DNA of 64,000 nucleotides from Nocardia lijiangensis NBRC 108240 (GCF_001613045.1 NZ_BDBP01000027.1:35829-99828); one strand, 5' to 3'. Shown: positions 1 to 9,156, numbered from the stretch's first letter. Numbers and translations are program-made. The notes: generated by a model from the sequence alone, not told the origin.

Positions 1-1
1 C

Positions 2-496
2 GGGGCCTCGACCTTGGCGCGGTGGTGGGCTCCGGCCGCCGACAGCGGGCTGGCCTGGCCGGGTTCACCGTTGACGACCCAACGTGTGCTGATCGCGGCT
101 CGACTGTGCATGCCGGGGTTGACCGCGGCGGCGGAGCGGCTGCGGGAATACCACGCCGGACTCGCACCCCCTGGTGTCACCGTAATCGGGCTGGCGCTGA
201 CCGCAGCTCGGCCGGGGAAGGTGCCCGCAGTGGTGCGCCGGTATCGCAGCGTCGTCGCCGAGCTGGCCGAGACGGTCTACGAGATCGACTGGCACGACGA
301 ACTCATCGTCCGCGAGCTGACCGAGCTGGCGCAGTACCTGCCGTTCGACCCACCACCGCCGCCGCGGCGTCGGCGTCCCGCGCTGACCGAGGCGGTGCCC
401 GCCGACGTGCACGCCGCGGGCACACAGATCATCACCCATCTCGCCGCCACAAAGAAAGTTTCTGCGGCACAACCTGATTCGGAGACCATGTCATGA
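2..496 (+). CDS. Conjugation-operon protein, 5' cut by window edge
   Basis: The frame is open from the first bases, so the true start lies outside the window; 164 residues are visible. The first residues read GAST-L-A, which would fit the end of a deviant Walker A loop (GGxGxST) of a ParA/MinD-like protein, but the preceding glycines are not visible, so this is inference. The middle is an alpha-helical stretch rich in Val, Arg and Ala, followed by a Pro/Arg-rich linker. The stop overlaps the next start by ATGA (493-496), so it belongs to the same operon as the secretion genes downstream. Function is not established. Confidence 0.7.
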   Translation, partial: GASTLARWWAPAADSGLAWPGSPLTTQRVLIAARLCMPGLTAAAERLREYHAGLAPPGVTVIGLALTAARPGKVPAVVRRYRSVVAELAETVYEIDWHDELIVRELTELAQYLPFDPPPPPRRRRPALTEAVPADVHAAGTQIITHLAATKKVSAAQPDSETMS

Positions 497-786
497 CCAC
501 CGCCTACGCGGTCGGCGAGACGCTGACCGTCCTCGCACAAGAAATACGGATCACCCCCACCGAGCCGCCGGGTGCACCAGCACTGACCAACCTGGTCAAC
601 TACCTGTCTTGGCTGGTCATGCTCGCCGGCATCGCTGCTCTGATCTACGCAGGCGGCAAATTCGGCTGGGAACGATTCCACGGCGGCGCGGTCGAGTCAC
701 CCAAGATCATCCTCGCCGCGCTGGTCGGCGGCATCATCGCCACCAGCGCCGGAACGATCATGAACGCCGTCGTCACCGCCCGATAG
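493..786 (+). CDS. Small two-helix membrane protein, VirB2/TrbC-like candidate
   Basis: 97 residues with two predicted membrane helices, about residues 36-57 (around LSWLVMLAGIAALIYAG) and 72-95. Size, topology and position at the head of a VirB4/VirD4 operon fit a pilin-like or channel subunit of the VirB2/TrbC type; this is inference from context because the sequence is not diagnostic. It is clearly related to the protein at 1661-1891: both have a Leu-Ser/Asn, Trp/Phe, LVML core and a second small helix. Start is coupled to the upstream stop (ATGA). Confidence 0.75.
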   Translation: MTTAYAVGETLTVLAQEIRITPTEPPGAPALTNLVNYLSWLVMLAGIAALIYAGGKFGWERFHGGAVESPKIILAALVGGIIATSAGTIMNAVVTAR

Positions 787-788
787 CC

Positions 789-1664
789 ATGGCCGAGTTC
801 GGAATTCACCCCGCCAGCCCGATCGGTGCGTATCGAGACGCCAGCGCGCTACCGCTATCGACCTCGGGCGGGGAATCGCTGGCAGTGACACGCCTCGGCC
901 CGGCCTCCTCACCGGCGAGCGTGGTCTACGTCCACGGCATGCTGGCTGACTCCCGTTACTGGACGCCGCTGGTCGAACACCTGCATGCGCGTCTCGACGG
1001 CGCGATCACCCAGATCGTCTACGACCAGCGCGGTCACGGTCACTCCCCACGCCCGACTGGGGGAGGGGGCATGGGGTTGGCGGTGTTCCTCGAGGACCTG
1101 GATACGGTGGTTGCCCACGCGCCCGGTGCGGTGGTGTTGGTAGCGCACTCGGTGGCGATATCGCTGGCAACCGCGTGGGTCGCGCGCTATCGCCCGCGCG
1201 CCCGCACGCTGGCAGGGCTCGTACTATTCAACGGCTGCCCCGACTTCCCGCCGCGGCTGCCGTCGGTGATGTCCGCCGGTCGCGCGACACGACGCCGATT
1301 TCTCCGCCGCGGCCAGCGCGTCGCCGACCTACTCAGCTCCGGCATCGCCGACGCTGTCGCGGGCGAAGGCAACCTCGACGCCGCACTGGATGTGCTGGCC
1401 GCCTACGGGCGATTGCCCCTCACCGAAGACGCGACCAGCACGCTGCGAAGCATCCCGACCTGGGTGCTGGCCGGTCGAGAAGACCCGGTCGTGGCCGCTG
1501 GCAGCGCTGCGCGGTTGGCCGAACAGATCTGGGCCGACTTCGACAGCGTGCCCGACGCTGGGCATTCCCTGCCCTTCATCGACCCGGTTCGCGCCGCCGC
1601 GCCGGTCCTGGCCGCCCTCGAAGTCGCCTACCGCAGCCAACGCCAGGACGGTGTCCCGTGGTGA
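789..1664 (+). CDS. Alpha/beta hydrolase
   Basis: About 291 residues from the ATG three bases after the upstream stop. The fold is recognisable: oxyanion segment VHGMLAD near residue 50, YDQRGHGHS near 80, nucleophile elbow VAHSVA (a GxSxG variant with Ala before His and Val after Ser), acid GREDPVV and histidine DAGHSLPF near the C-terminus. So Ser, Asp and His are all present and it is probably active. The substrate is unknown. It is unusual inside a conjugation operon, lying between two related small membrane proteins and coupled to the next gene by a GTGA overlap. It could act on lipid or wall ester bonds, but that is a guess. Confidence 0.85.
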   Translation: MAEFGIHPASPIGAYRDASALPLSTSGGESLAVTRLGPASSPASVVYVHGMLADSRYWTPLVEHLHARLDGAITQIVYDQRGHGHSPRPTGGGGMGLAVFLEDLDTVVAHAPGAVVLVAHSVAISLATAWVARYRPRARTLAGLVLFNGCPDFPPRLPSVMSAGRATRRRFLRRGQRVADLLSSGIADAVAGEGNLDAALDVLAAYGRLPLTEDATSTLRSIPTWVLAGREDPVVAAGSAARLAEQIWADFDSVPDAGHSLPFIDPVRAAAPVLAALEVAYRSQRQDGVPW

Positions 1665-1891
1665 TCGCCGAACCCCTTCCCCCGCAGGTGATCTCACCGC
1701 TGACGCAGGTGCTGAGCTGGTTTGCCTGGCTGGTGATGCTGCTGTGCGTCGCGCGCGCGGTCTGGGTCGGTGGCCTGCTGGCCATTCGTAGCTACCGCGA
1801 GGAAAGCCTCGAAGGACTCCTCGGCGCCCTGCTTGGTGCCGCCGTGCTCGGCGCGGCCAGCTCGATCGCCATCGCCGTCCTACCCAACTGA
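1661..1891 (+). CDS. Small two-helix membrane protein, paralogue of the 493-786 product
   Basis: 76 residues from GTG at 1661, which overlaps the hydrolase stop (GTGA). Two hydrophobic segments: about residues 17-38 (SWFAWLVMLLCVARAVWVG) and 52-73 (LLGALLGAAVLGAASSIAIAV). The first helix closely matches the 97-residue protein upstream. Probably a second VirB2/TrbC-like membrane subunit. It is shorter, lacking the N-terminal extension of its relative. The start could also be the adjacent GTG at 1658. Confidence 0.7.
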   Translation: MIAEPLPPQVISPLTQVLSWFAWLVMLLCVARAVWVGGLLAIRSYREESLEGLLGALLGAAVLGAASSIAIAVLPN

Positions 1892-1913
1892 CGATCCTCA
1901 GGAGAACCCCATT

Positions 1914-2552
1914 GTGAACCCCACCAGCCGATACCGCCTCGGCGTCCTCGCCGTGGTCGCCTTCACCGGACCGATCGCCGCCGCCGGACTCTTGGCTTGC
2001 AGCAGCACCGAACCCACCGCATCGAACCCAGAGACCTCGGCCGCGGTCGCGACCGCACCGACCGGATTGCACTGGCAGTCCTTCCAGGGCCTGGAACTGC
2101 CGGTGACCGATCAAGGGCCACAACACGCGGACGGGGCGGTTGTTCGCGGGTTCGAGCGCTCCCCGGCCGGTGCCGCGCTGGCCGCAGTCCACGCCAGTGT
2201 GCGGATGTCGATCGCCCTCGACAGCGCCTGGGCCGCGGTGGGCCAGCAAATGCTCGCACCCGGCCCCGGCCGCGACGCTTGGGCGACCGCGCGCGCCCAG
2301 ATCTCGATCACCGCCCCGATCACCGAGGGCGCCCCGAAACTCCTGGGCTACCGAGTAACCCGCTACACCCCCGATGCCAGCGACATCGAGGTCTACAGCC
2401 TGCATCCGGACAACTCCGCCACCTGCCACGACACCCAGGTGCTGTGGCAGCGCGAGGACTGGCGACTGCACCTGCCCGAGAACCCGACCACCAGCCCAAT
2501 CACCGCAGTGACATCCCCGCCGACCGACATGGTCGCCTTCACGCCCCGCTGA
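1914..2552 (+). CDS. Lipoprotein of the conjugation operon
   Basis: 212 residues from GTG 1914, with AGGAG at 1900-1904 at good spacing. It has a signal peptide with lipobox (AAGLLAC), so is predicted to be lipid-anchored on the outer face of the membrane. The exported part has a domain (about residues 48-200) shared with the next gene product: Trp-x-Ser/Arg near its start, a central SPAGAALAA or TPQGAALAA motif, and a C-terminal W-x-x-x-DW-R-L/V strand. Probable envelope component of the transfer channel, such as a VirB8-like scaffold role; this is inferred from context only. Confidence 0.8.
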   Translation: MNPTSRYRLGVLAVVAFTGPIAAAGLLACSSTEPTASNPETSAAVATAPTGLHWQSFQGLELPVTDQGPQHADGAVVRGFERSPAGAALAAVHASVRMSIALDSAWAAVGQQMLAPGPGRDAWATARAQISITAPITEGAPKLLGYRVTRYTPDASDIEVYSLHPDNSATCHDTQVLWQREDWRLHLPENPTTSPITAVTSPPTDMVAFTPR

Positions 2553-2568
2553 GGAGAACCGCGCGATC

Positions 2569-3372
2569 ATGAAATCCCAACGCCTACTGATCATCCTGCT
2601 CGTCAGCATCACCGTCGTCGTCATCGCCGCGTTCGTGCTCACCGTCACCCGCGACAACCCCGGCGCCCGCGACATCCCCACCGACCCCGGCCACGGCCCC
2701 ACCGAACGCACCTACCCCGAACCGACACCAACGCCAACACCGCCGCTGCCGCCGAGCAGCGACCTGTTCGGCAACCGCCTCGAAACCCCGGCATCTGAAA
2801 CCGGTGTCATACTGCCCCAGGACTTCACTGCCCGGCCCGACCCGGCGCGCCCCGACTACCTGAGCGCGGCACCGGCGAGGATGCAGTGGCAGCGCGGATG
2901 GGGCGGTGCGGCGTTGCCGTTCTCGGGCAGCGACGGCCCCACCGCGGTCTTCGACGGTGTCGCGATCGCGTTCGCGCGCACACCGCAGGGCGCGGCGCTG
3001 GCCGCGTTCGACGCGATGGCACGGGCGCTATCCGCGCCGGAAGGCGTCTGGCAGCAGGTGGTGCGCGAGCGCTACTACGGCGGCGGCCAAGACCTGCTGG
3101 ACCGATTCGCCCGATCCCGCCGCACCATCGGAGCGGCCCGCTACGTCGTGGTCCCCGACGGCGTGCGGATCCAACCCGGCTACGCCGACGACTTAGCCGT
3201 CGTCGAGTTCGCCACCCGCGACGACATCGGCTACACGGTCGCGACTTGGCCGATGACCTGGATCGACGGCGACTGGCGCGTCCGCGTAACCGACAACATC
3301 GAAACCCTCTGGGGGGCAGGGACTTCGGTAGCAACCTTGACCGGATTCGGGTCATGGAAGGGACAGCCATGA
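2569..3372 (+). CDS. Membrane-anchored conjugation protein, relative of the lipoprotein
   Basis: 267 residues. A single N-terminal membrane helix (about residues 6-27) is followed by a Pro/Thr-rich linker and an extracytoplasmic domain from about residue 100 homologous to that of the preceding lipoprotein (shared TPQGAALAAFDAMAR versus SPAGAALAAVHASVR, and the C-terminal WxDGDWRV/LHL). GAGGAG-type ribosome site just upstream. The pair are duplicated genes with different membrane anchors. The stop overlaps the next start by ATGA. Confidence 0.82.
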   Translation: MKSQRLLIILLVSITVVVIAAFVLTVTRDNPGARDIPTDPGHGPTERTYPEPTPTPTPPLPPSSDLFGNRLETPASETGVILPQDFTARPDPARPDYLSAAPARMQWQRGWGGAALPFSGSDGPTAVFDGVAIAFARTPQGAALAAFDAMARALSAPEGVWQQVVRERYYGGGQDLLDRFARSRRTIGAARYVVVPDGVRIQPGYADDLAVVEFATRDDIGYTVATWPMTWIDGDWRVRVTDNIETLWGAGTSVATLTGFGSWKGQP

Positions 3373-4829
3373 CCCACCGCCTCATCGCCTACGCCCCCCG
3401 CGGATCCGGAAGCTGGCGGACACAGTTGCCCGGACCCAATCTGTGTGACTTGCCCCTGGGTCCGAGGCAAGCGTGCGAGGAACTCCAGCAGACCGCTTCC
3501 GAAGCCGCGAGTTCGGCCTTCGATGATCTCGCCGACATGCTTCTCGAGGCCTTCGGTCGGCTCCTTCGGATGGCGATGGCGTGGTGGACCGATCTTCCCG
3601 CTCCAGAGCTGACCGGGCCTGGGGGCGAATTGGGCCCGGCGCTGTCGGCGGTGCGCGGCTACACCAGTGGTCTGCAGGTGGTGTTGCTGACGACCGGCAT
3701 CATGTTCGCCGCCGCCCGCTTGGCGTTGGCCAAGCGAGGCGGTCTCGCCGGCGAGGCTCAAGAAAGCTTCCTGATGCTGGCGCGGGCGGTATTCGCGTCG
3801 ATGAGCTTCGCCGCGGTGGTCGCGGCCGGAACTCGAGCCGGGGATGCGTTCGCCAACTGGGTGATCTTCGATGCCAGCAGCGGAGACTGGGCAGGGGTGG
3901 TCAACCGGCTGACCGACTTCGACGCCGAAACCCGTTCGGGCCTCGGGACCGGCGTCCTGGTGGTGGTCGGCGTGCTCGGCTTGATCAGCACTCTGATTCA
4001 GCTGGTGATGCTGGTGATTCGGCAGGCGCTGTTGATCGTGGTTGTCGCGGTGATCCCGATGGCCGCTGCCGCATCCGGGACCGGTCCTGGGTCGCAGGCC
4101 TACAAGCGGTTGCTGGCGTGGTCACTGGCTTTCGTGCTGTGGAAGCCCGTGGGTGCGCTGGTGTACGCGGTCGCATTCGCGGTCATCGGGAACGAGGACC
4201 AACGCGATCCGCAGCTGGTGCTGCTGGGGCTGATCCTGCTGGTGATGAGCGTGGTCGTCCTGCCCGCTCTGATCCGGCTCGTCGCCCCCGCGGTCGCGAC
4301 GCTGGGCGGAGGTGGCGGGGCGACGGCAGTGCTGGCCGGTGGGGCGGCCGGAGTCGCGATGGCTTCCCTCGGCGGACGCGGGGAAGGCCGCAAGGTCAGC
4401 GAGGGGGAGAACGCGCCGAGCGGATCATCAGCAACCGGTTCCGCACCGGGACCGACCGCCAGCGGTGGTGGTGGTGGTGGTGGACGTTCGATGTCAGGTG
4501 GCGGAGGTTCGCCAGGTTCGGGTCTCGGTACCGCCGGTGGTGCCCAGTCCGGCACGAGCGGGCCGGGTGGCGGAGGCGGTGTGCGGCCTAGCGGCGGAGG
4601 GGCGGGGAAGTCTGCGGGCGCCAAGGCTGCTGGCGCTGGTGTTGGCGGTGGTGGCGCTGGCGCGGGTGCTGCTGCCGGTGCAGGCGCGGCCGGTGCGGTG
4701 GTGATGGGTGCGCAGATGGGCGCCAATGCGGCTCAGCACGGGGTCGCGGCTGTCGACAGCCAGGTGCGCGACGCGAGCGAAGCCGGATGGGATCCCGATG
4801 CCCTCGGCCCGGGTGAGGTACGGCGATGA
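3369..4829 (+). CDS. VirB6/TrbL-like polytopic membrane protein with Gly-rich tail
   Basis: 486 residues. The middle (about 95-320) holds several membrane helices, including LVVVGVLGLISTLIQLVMLV and ALLIVVVAVIPMAAAASG, typical of TrbL/VirB6 channel proteins; in actinobacteria this position is held by SCO6881-like proteins. The C-terminal 150 residues are low-complexity Gly/Ala/Ser with runs of 5-8 glycines, ending in a short charged segment. The start is the ATG overlapping the previous stop. Likely forms the inner-membrane pore of the transfer apparatus. Confidence 0.85.
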   Translation: MTHRLIAYAPRGSGSWRTQLPGPNLCDLPLGPRQACEELQQTASEAASSAFDDLADMLLEAFGRLLRMAMAWWTDLPAPELTGPGGELGPALSAVRGYTSGLQVVLLTTGIMFAAARLALAKRGGLAGEAQESFLMLARAVFASMSFAAVVAAGTRAGDAFANWVIFDASSGDWAGVVNRLTDFDAETRSGLGTGVLVVVGVLGLISTLIQLVMLVIRQALLIVVVAVIPMAAAASGTGPGSQAYKRLLAWSLAFVLWKPVGALVYAVAFAVIGNEDQRDPQLVLLGLILLVMSVVVLPALIRLVAPAVATLGGGGGATAVLAGGAAGVAMASLGGRGEGRKVSEGENAPSGSSATGSAPGPTASGGGGGGGRSMSGGGGSPGSGLGTAGGAQSGTSGPGGGGGVRPSGGGAGKSAGAKAAGAGVGGGGAGAGAAAGAGAAGAVVMGAQMGANAAQHGVAAVDSQVRDASEAGWDPDALGPGEVRR

Positions 4830-6298
4830 CCGCGCGCATGTACGGCCGCTGGGAACGGCCCCGCTCCGCTGGCTTTTACGGGCTGACGTGGGGTGTGTCG
4901 ATGCTGGGGCTCGGACTGATCGTCATGGTGATGGTCGGGTTTATGCTCACCCGATCCCTGACCGTCGCGGGTGGGATGATCGCGGTCGCGGCGGTGATGT
5001 TCACGCCATTAGCGATCACCCGAAACGGTCGCACCGGCTGGGAAATCCTGTTGCTGCGGGTGCAGTTCGCCGCCGCTCAAGCCCGCGGGGAGCACCTCTA
5101 CCGCGCGGGCCGGTTTTCCAGAATCCCCGGTATCGCGAAACTTCCTGGGCTGCTGGCTGATTCGCGGCTCAGTGAGTACGAGACCGCCGGTGGAAAGCGG
5201 TTCGCGATGCTCCACATCCGCCGCAGCGACCACTACACAGTGGTGCTGCGGGTGATCCCGCGCGGCAAGGAACTCGTCGACCAGGCCCAGATCGACGCGT
5301 GGGTCGAAGGATACGGGCAGTTCCTGGCCACCCAGAGTCGCGGCGGGGAAGTCGTGGCGGTGACCGCGGTGCTGGAGAACGCCGTCGAAACCCGACTCAA
5401 GCAAGCTCGTGAGGTCGCCCGCCTGGTCCGCCCGGACGCCCCCGCATTCGCTCAGACGGTGATGCGGGAAGCCGCCGCCGCCATCGGCGGGGTCGGGGTT
5501 CGCATCGAAGCGCGCATCGCGATCACCTACCGCGCCATCGGCAAAGGCAGGATCCGCCGCGACGAAGCCGAGCAGGCCCGCGAGATCGGCCAACGCCTGC
5601 AAGGGGTCCTGTCCCAGCTTGCCCGCGCCGGGCTTCCGGCGACCCCGTTGCAGGCGTGGGAAGTGCTGGGGTTGGTGCGCAGCCGCTACGACCTGGCCTC
5701 TCAACGCGATGCCGAATCCGCGGGCGCGGACATCACGTCGAGTCAGTCGTGGGATTCGGTCGGTCCACTCGCCCATCAGGATCGGTGGGATCACTACGTG
5801 CACGACGGCGCGCGGTCGATCACCTGGGAGATGGACGCGGCCCCGCGTGGGGCGGTGATGGAGACCGTGCTCGAGGAGCTGTTGCGCCCCCGTGCGGACG
5901 TGCCGCGCAAGCGGGTCGCGATCGTCTACCGGCTGCACTCGGCCGCCGAGGCCACCAGCCTCGTGGACTCCGACTTCCGCGACGCGATCGCCGCGGAGCA
6001 AACCGAACGCGGAATCTCTACCGCCTCCGCACGTATCCGGGTCGGCAACACCCAAGCCGCTCGCGAAGAGCAAGCCCGCGGCGCCGGGCTGACGCGGTTC
6101 GGGGTGCTGGTGACGGTGACCGATCACCTCGACGCCGACCTGCCCGGGATCGAAGCCTCGGTCAAGGGGATGGCGGCGGCCTCACGGTTGGGGGTGCGGC
6201 GCTGCTACGGCAGCCAAGCTGCCGCCTTCGCCGCCTCGCTCGGGATCGGGTTGGTCCTGCCCGAGCACATCTCGATCTCGAAGCGGGTGTCGGCATGA
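4826..6298 (+). CDS. SCO6880-family conjugation protein (PrgI/VirB3-VirB4 N-terminal-like)
   Basis: 490 residues. Two closely spaced N-terminal helices (about 17-60) resemble the PrgI/VirB3 membrane part. They precede a long soluble region with the pattern of the N-terminal, non-ATPase part of VirB4. No Walker motif is present; the ATPase half is the separate next gene. This split (SCO6880-like protein followed by a VirB4-like ATPase) is the established signature of this actinobacterial secretion cluster. Overlaps both neighbours by 4 bases (ATGA). Confidence 0.9.
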   Translation: MTARMYGRWERPRSAGFYGLTWGVSMLGLGLIVMVMVGFMLTRSLTVAGGMIAVAAVMFTPLAITRNGRTGWEILLLRVQFAAAQARGEHLYRAGRFSRIPGIAKLPGLLADSRLSEYETAGGKRFAMLHIRRSDHYTVVLRVIPRGKELVDQAQIDAWVEGYGQFLATQSRGGEVVAVTAVLENAVETRLKQAREVARLVRPDAPAFAQTVMREAAAAIGGVGVRIEARIAITYRAIGKGRIRRDEAEQAREIGQRLQGVLSQLARAGLPATPLQAWEVLGLVRSRYDLASQRDAESAGADITSSQSWDSVGPLAHQDRWDHYVHDGARSITWEMDAAPRGAVMETVLEELLRPRADVPRKRVAIVYRLHSAAEATSLVDSDFRDAIAAEQTERGISTASARIRVGNTQAAREEQARGAGLTRFGVLVTVTDHLDADLPGIEASVKGMAAASRLGVRRCYGSQAAAFAASLGIGLVLPEHISISKRVSA

Positions 6299-8004
6299 AA
6301 GCCCGCCGCGCCAATGCTTCTCGTCCTGCCCGTATCGAGATCGTCGCGGGCGTGCGTGTGCTCACCTCCCAGGCGCGTGCCGCGGTCGAGGCCGCCGCCG
6401 CCCGGCCTGGTCTGCGTGGTTGGCGGGCGCGGCTGGCGATATCGAGCGATGATCATCGACGTGCCACCGCCGCTCGCCGTGCGGAAGATATCGGTGGCGA
6501 TGGCTTCGACCGATCGCTGACCACTCTGACCGATCGCGGATATCGCGGGCTGGGAGGCGGTCGCGCCGCGGTCGTCGCGGCCACCCCGGAATGGCGGGCC
6601 ACCACCGTCCAAGTCGCTGGGTTGTGGCCGTTCAGTGTCGGCGCGAGTGCTCCCACGGTCGGCACCCCGGTGGGTGCGCACTACATCACCGGCGCCCCAG
6701 TGCATTTCGACCCCATGTCCTGGTTCCTGCGCGGCTATATCACCGCCCCGATCGCGTTTGTGTTGGCGCTCAACGGTTTCGGCAAATCGAGCCTGATTCG
6801 TCGGATGGTGACCGGTGCGGTCGCGGCGGGAGAGACGGTGCTGTGCATGGGCGACACCAAACCCGACTACCGCGACCTGGTGGAGCGTCTCGGTGGTCAG
6901 GTCGTCGATGTCGGGTATGGGCACGGCACCCTGAACCCGCTTGATGTCGGCGCGTTGGGCGCGGTCGTGTCACGGCTCACCGACCCCGATCAACGCCGCC
7001 AGGTCACCGCACGGGTCGAAGCCGGGCAGGTCAACATCGTCGCCGGACTCATCGAACTGGTGCGCGGGTCGGCGGTCGCGGACTACGAAGAAGTCCTGAT
7101 CGCCGCCGGATTGCGCAAACTCTACAGCCCCACAAGTGGTTTCAGCTACGAGCGCCCGCCGCTGCTGTCAGACCTGCTCGAGGTCATCTCCGGCGGGGCC
7201 GAGCAACTGCGCCGGTTCGCCGAGGAAGACGATAGCTCCGCCTACCGGGCCAGCACGAAAACCCTGCGCCGCTCGCTGCGTGCGCTGGTGGAGGGCCCGT
7301 TCGGGGCGATCTTCAATGCCCCCAGCGCCACCCGGCTCGATCTGGCCAGCCCAGCGGTGTGCATCGACGTCTCCCGCATTCCCGAGGGCGACACGAAACT
7401 GCTGGCCGCGGTGCTGATGGTCTGCTGGAGCGAAGGGTTCGGCGCCGTGGCGGCAGCGCATGCTCTGGCCGATGCGGGTCTGGCCCCGCCGCGCACGTTC
7501 GAAGTCGTCATGGACGAGATCTGGCGCGTCCTCGGGGTCGGCGAATTCATGGTCGACCGGGTCGACGCCCTGACCCGTCTCAACCGTGGCCTGGGCACCG
7601 GGTTGATCATGTGCTCGCACACGATCAAAGATCTCGCCGCCTTCGACTCCGCTGCCGCACAGGCCAAAGCGCTGGGGTTCTTCGAGAGGTCGCGTGCGAA
7701 GTTGATCGGCCCGGTGGGCCCGGAGGAGATCAACCGCATCCGTAACGCGGTCGGTATCACCGACACCGAGAAACTGCTGGTTACTTCTTGGGCGGCTCCA
7801 CGCCCACCTTCCGATGACGACCTGGACCCATCACGGCGGGAAACCCCGCCTGGCACAGGCTGCTTCCTGCTCAAAACTGGCGAAGCCGCAGAGCCCGGCA
7901 TCCCCTTCCGGATGGTGTTCACTCCGAGCGAGCGCGAGACGGATGTGCACAACACCAACCGTCGCTTCGACCACCTGCCCGCCGTCGGTGAGGCGAGCAG
8001 GTGA
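6295..8004 (+). CDS. VirB4-like conjugation ATPase
   Basis: 569 residues starting at the ATG overlapping the upstream stop. Walker A is ALNGFGKSS (Lys164-Ser165) and Walker B is VVMDEIWRVL (Asp407-Glu408), followed by a GLGTGLIMCSHTIKD motif matching the Gln/His-containing motif after Walker B in VirB4/TraC ATPases. Provides energy for assembly of, or substrate transfer through, the type IV-like apparatus at the cytoplasmic membrane. The N-terminal 140 residues are short compared with full VirB4, because the other half is in the preceding gene. Confidence 0.92.
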   Translation: MKARRANASRPARIEIVAGVRVLTSQARAAVEAAAARPGLRGWRARLAISSDDHRRATAARRAEDIGGDGFDRSLTTLTDRGYRGLGGGRAAVVAATPEWRATTVQVAGLWPFSVGASAPTVGTPVGAHYITGAPVHFDPMSWFLRGYITAPIAFVLALNGFGKSSLIRRMVTGAVAAGETVLCMGDTKPDYRDLVERLGGQVVDVGYGHGTLNPLDVGALGAVVSRLTDPDQRRQVTARVEAGQVNIVAGLIELVRGSAVADYEEVLIAAGLRKLYSPTSGFSYERPPLLSDLLEVISGGAEQLRRFAEEDDSSAYRASTKTLRRSLRALVEGPFGAIFNAPSATRLDLASPAVCIDVSRIPEGDTKLLAAVLMVCWSEGFGAVAAAHALADAGLAPPRTFEVVMDEIWRVLGVGEFMVDRVDALTRLNRGLGTGLIMCSHTIKDLAAFDSAAAQAKALGFFERSRAKLIGPVGPEEINRIRNAVGITDTEKLLVTSWAAPRPPSDDDLDPSRRETPPGTGCFLLKTGEAAEPGIPFRMVFTPSERETDVHNTNRRFDHLPAVGEASR

Positions 8005-8010
8005 TGGCTG

Positions 8011-9156
8011 GTGGATACCTCCTCGCGCGCGGTGATCGCCACCGCGCTGGGCCTACCGGCGGTACTGCTGCTGTTGTTGCTGATCGTCGTCGGCGCCGAG
8101 CCCACGCTCACCTGCACGACACCGCTGGCTTCCGGTGGTGCGGCGGGGGTGAGTGGCCCGACAGGGCAGACGGTGGCCGGTTTGTCGGAGCGGCAGTTGC
8201 AGCTGGCCCGCAACGGGGTCGCGATCGGCAAGCAGCGGGGGATGCCGGAGTCGGTGATCATCGCCGAGTTGGCCGCCCAAGCGACCGAGTCCAGCTTCCG
8301 GAACTTGGCCAATCCGGCGGTACCGGAGTCGTTGAACTATGCCAACGACGGGCTCGGCTACGACAACGACTCGGTTGGCCCGCACCAGATGCGCGCCGCC
8401 GTGTGGGGGGCGGTCGGCATCGCGGCCCTGATGGATCCGGTCTATCAGATCAACTGGTTCTACGACCAAGCCGAACAGTTAGGTGCCGCTGCGGGGGTGA
8501 TGTCCCCGGCCGAGCTGGCTCAGGAGATCGAGCGGTCGGCTCCCAACGCCTATGCGGGGCAGTTGGATTTGGCGCGTCGGCTGTATGCGTTGTTCGCCGA
8601 CATCGACCCTGCTTCGATGCCCCGCACACCGGGCGGTGCGCCGGCGGCGGGTTGCGGGCCGAACGGATCCGGCACACCGCTACCGGGCGAGGTGAGCGAG
8701 TTCGGGCGCGCGGTGATCGAGCACGCCGCCCGCTGGATGGGCACCCCCTACGTCTGGGGCGGCGGCGATGTGAACGGTCCGACCGGCGGCGGATTCGACT
8801 GCAGCGGATTGACCCTCTACGCGGTCTACCACGCCTCGGGTGGCCGAATCCGGTTGCCACACTACACCCAAGCCCAGCAAGACCACTCCACCGCCCAGAT
8901 CGTCCCGTTCGCCGAGCGGGCGCCGGGGGACCTGATCTTCTTCACCGCTCCCGGCGACGTCGATTCCCATCATGTCGGCATCTACTACGGCCGCGACGAC
9001 CAGGGCCGCGACTTGCTGCTGCATGCCCCGCAGTCCGGGCAAACCGTGACGCTCACCCCGCTGTCGGCGTGGGACGGCGAGCACATCGACGTGCGCCGCT
9101 ATTCGGTCCCCGCCACGTCGAGTCCCGACACCAGCCTCCCAGGAGGTCGCACATGA
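8011..9156 (+). CDS. Bifunctional lytic-domain plus NlpC/P60 cell-wall hydrolase
   Basis: 381 residues from GTG 8011. An N-terminal membrane or signal helix (about 8-29) is followed by a lysozyme/transglycosylase-like domain (about 55-200: Glu93 in AAQATESSF, then SVGPHQM). The C-terminal NlpC/P60 peptidase domain (about 225-370) has Cys264 in FDCSGLTLY, His321 in SHHVGIYYG and His338 in LLLHAP. Such two-domain enzymes (VirB1-like plus endopeptidase) open peptidoglycan for the conjugation channel in Gram-positive systems. An alternative frame through this region is a shadow. Confidence 0.92.
   Translation: MDTSSRAVIATALGLPAVLLLLLLIVVGAEPTLTCTTPLASGGAAGVSGPTGQTVAGLSERQLQLARNGVAIGKQRGMPESVIIAELAAQATESSFRNLANPAVPESLNYANDGLGYDNDSVGPHQMRAAVWGAVGIAALMDPVYQINWFYDQAEQLGAAAGVMSPAELAQEIERSAPNAYAGQLDLARRLYALFADIDPASMPRTPGGAPAAGCGPNGSGTPLPGEVSEFGRAVIEHAARWMGTPYVWGGGDVNGPTGGGFDCSGLTLYAVYHASGGRIRLPHYTQAQQDHSTAQIVPFAERAPGDLIFFTAPGDVDSHHVGIYYGRDDQGRDLLLHAPQSGQTVTLTPLSAWDGEHIDVRRYSVPATSSPDTSLPGGRT

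Noticed and set aside
1329..2711. Long minus-strand open frame of 460 codons opposite the transfer genes
   Set aside because: It is antisense to several well-supported plus-strand genes and its translation is low-complexity Gly/Arg; a GC-rich shadow frame.
4450..4700. Gly-repeat DNA in the VirB6/TrbL-like gene, considered as a separate repeat or non-coding element
   Set aside because: The repeat is in frame and encodes the Gly/Ala-rich tail common in such membrane proteins.
8001..9152. Plus-strand frame through the NlpC gene, in phase with the 9153 gene
   Set aside because: Only the part after ATG 9153 has a ribosome site and normal composition; the first part is Arg/Gly-rich shadow of the NlpC gene.
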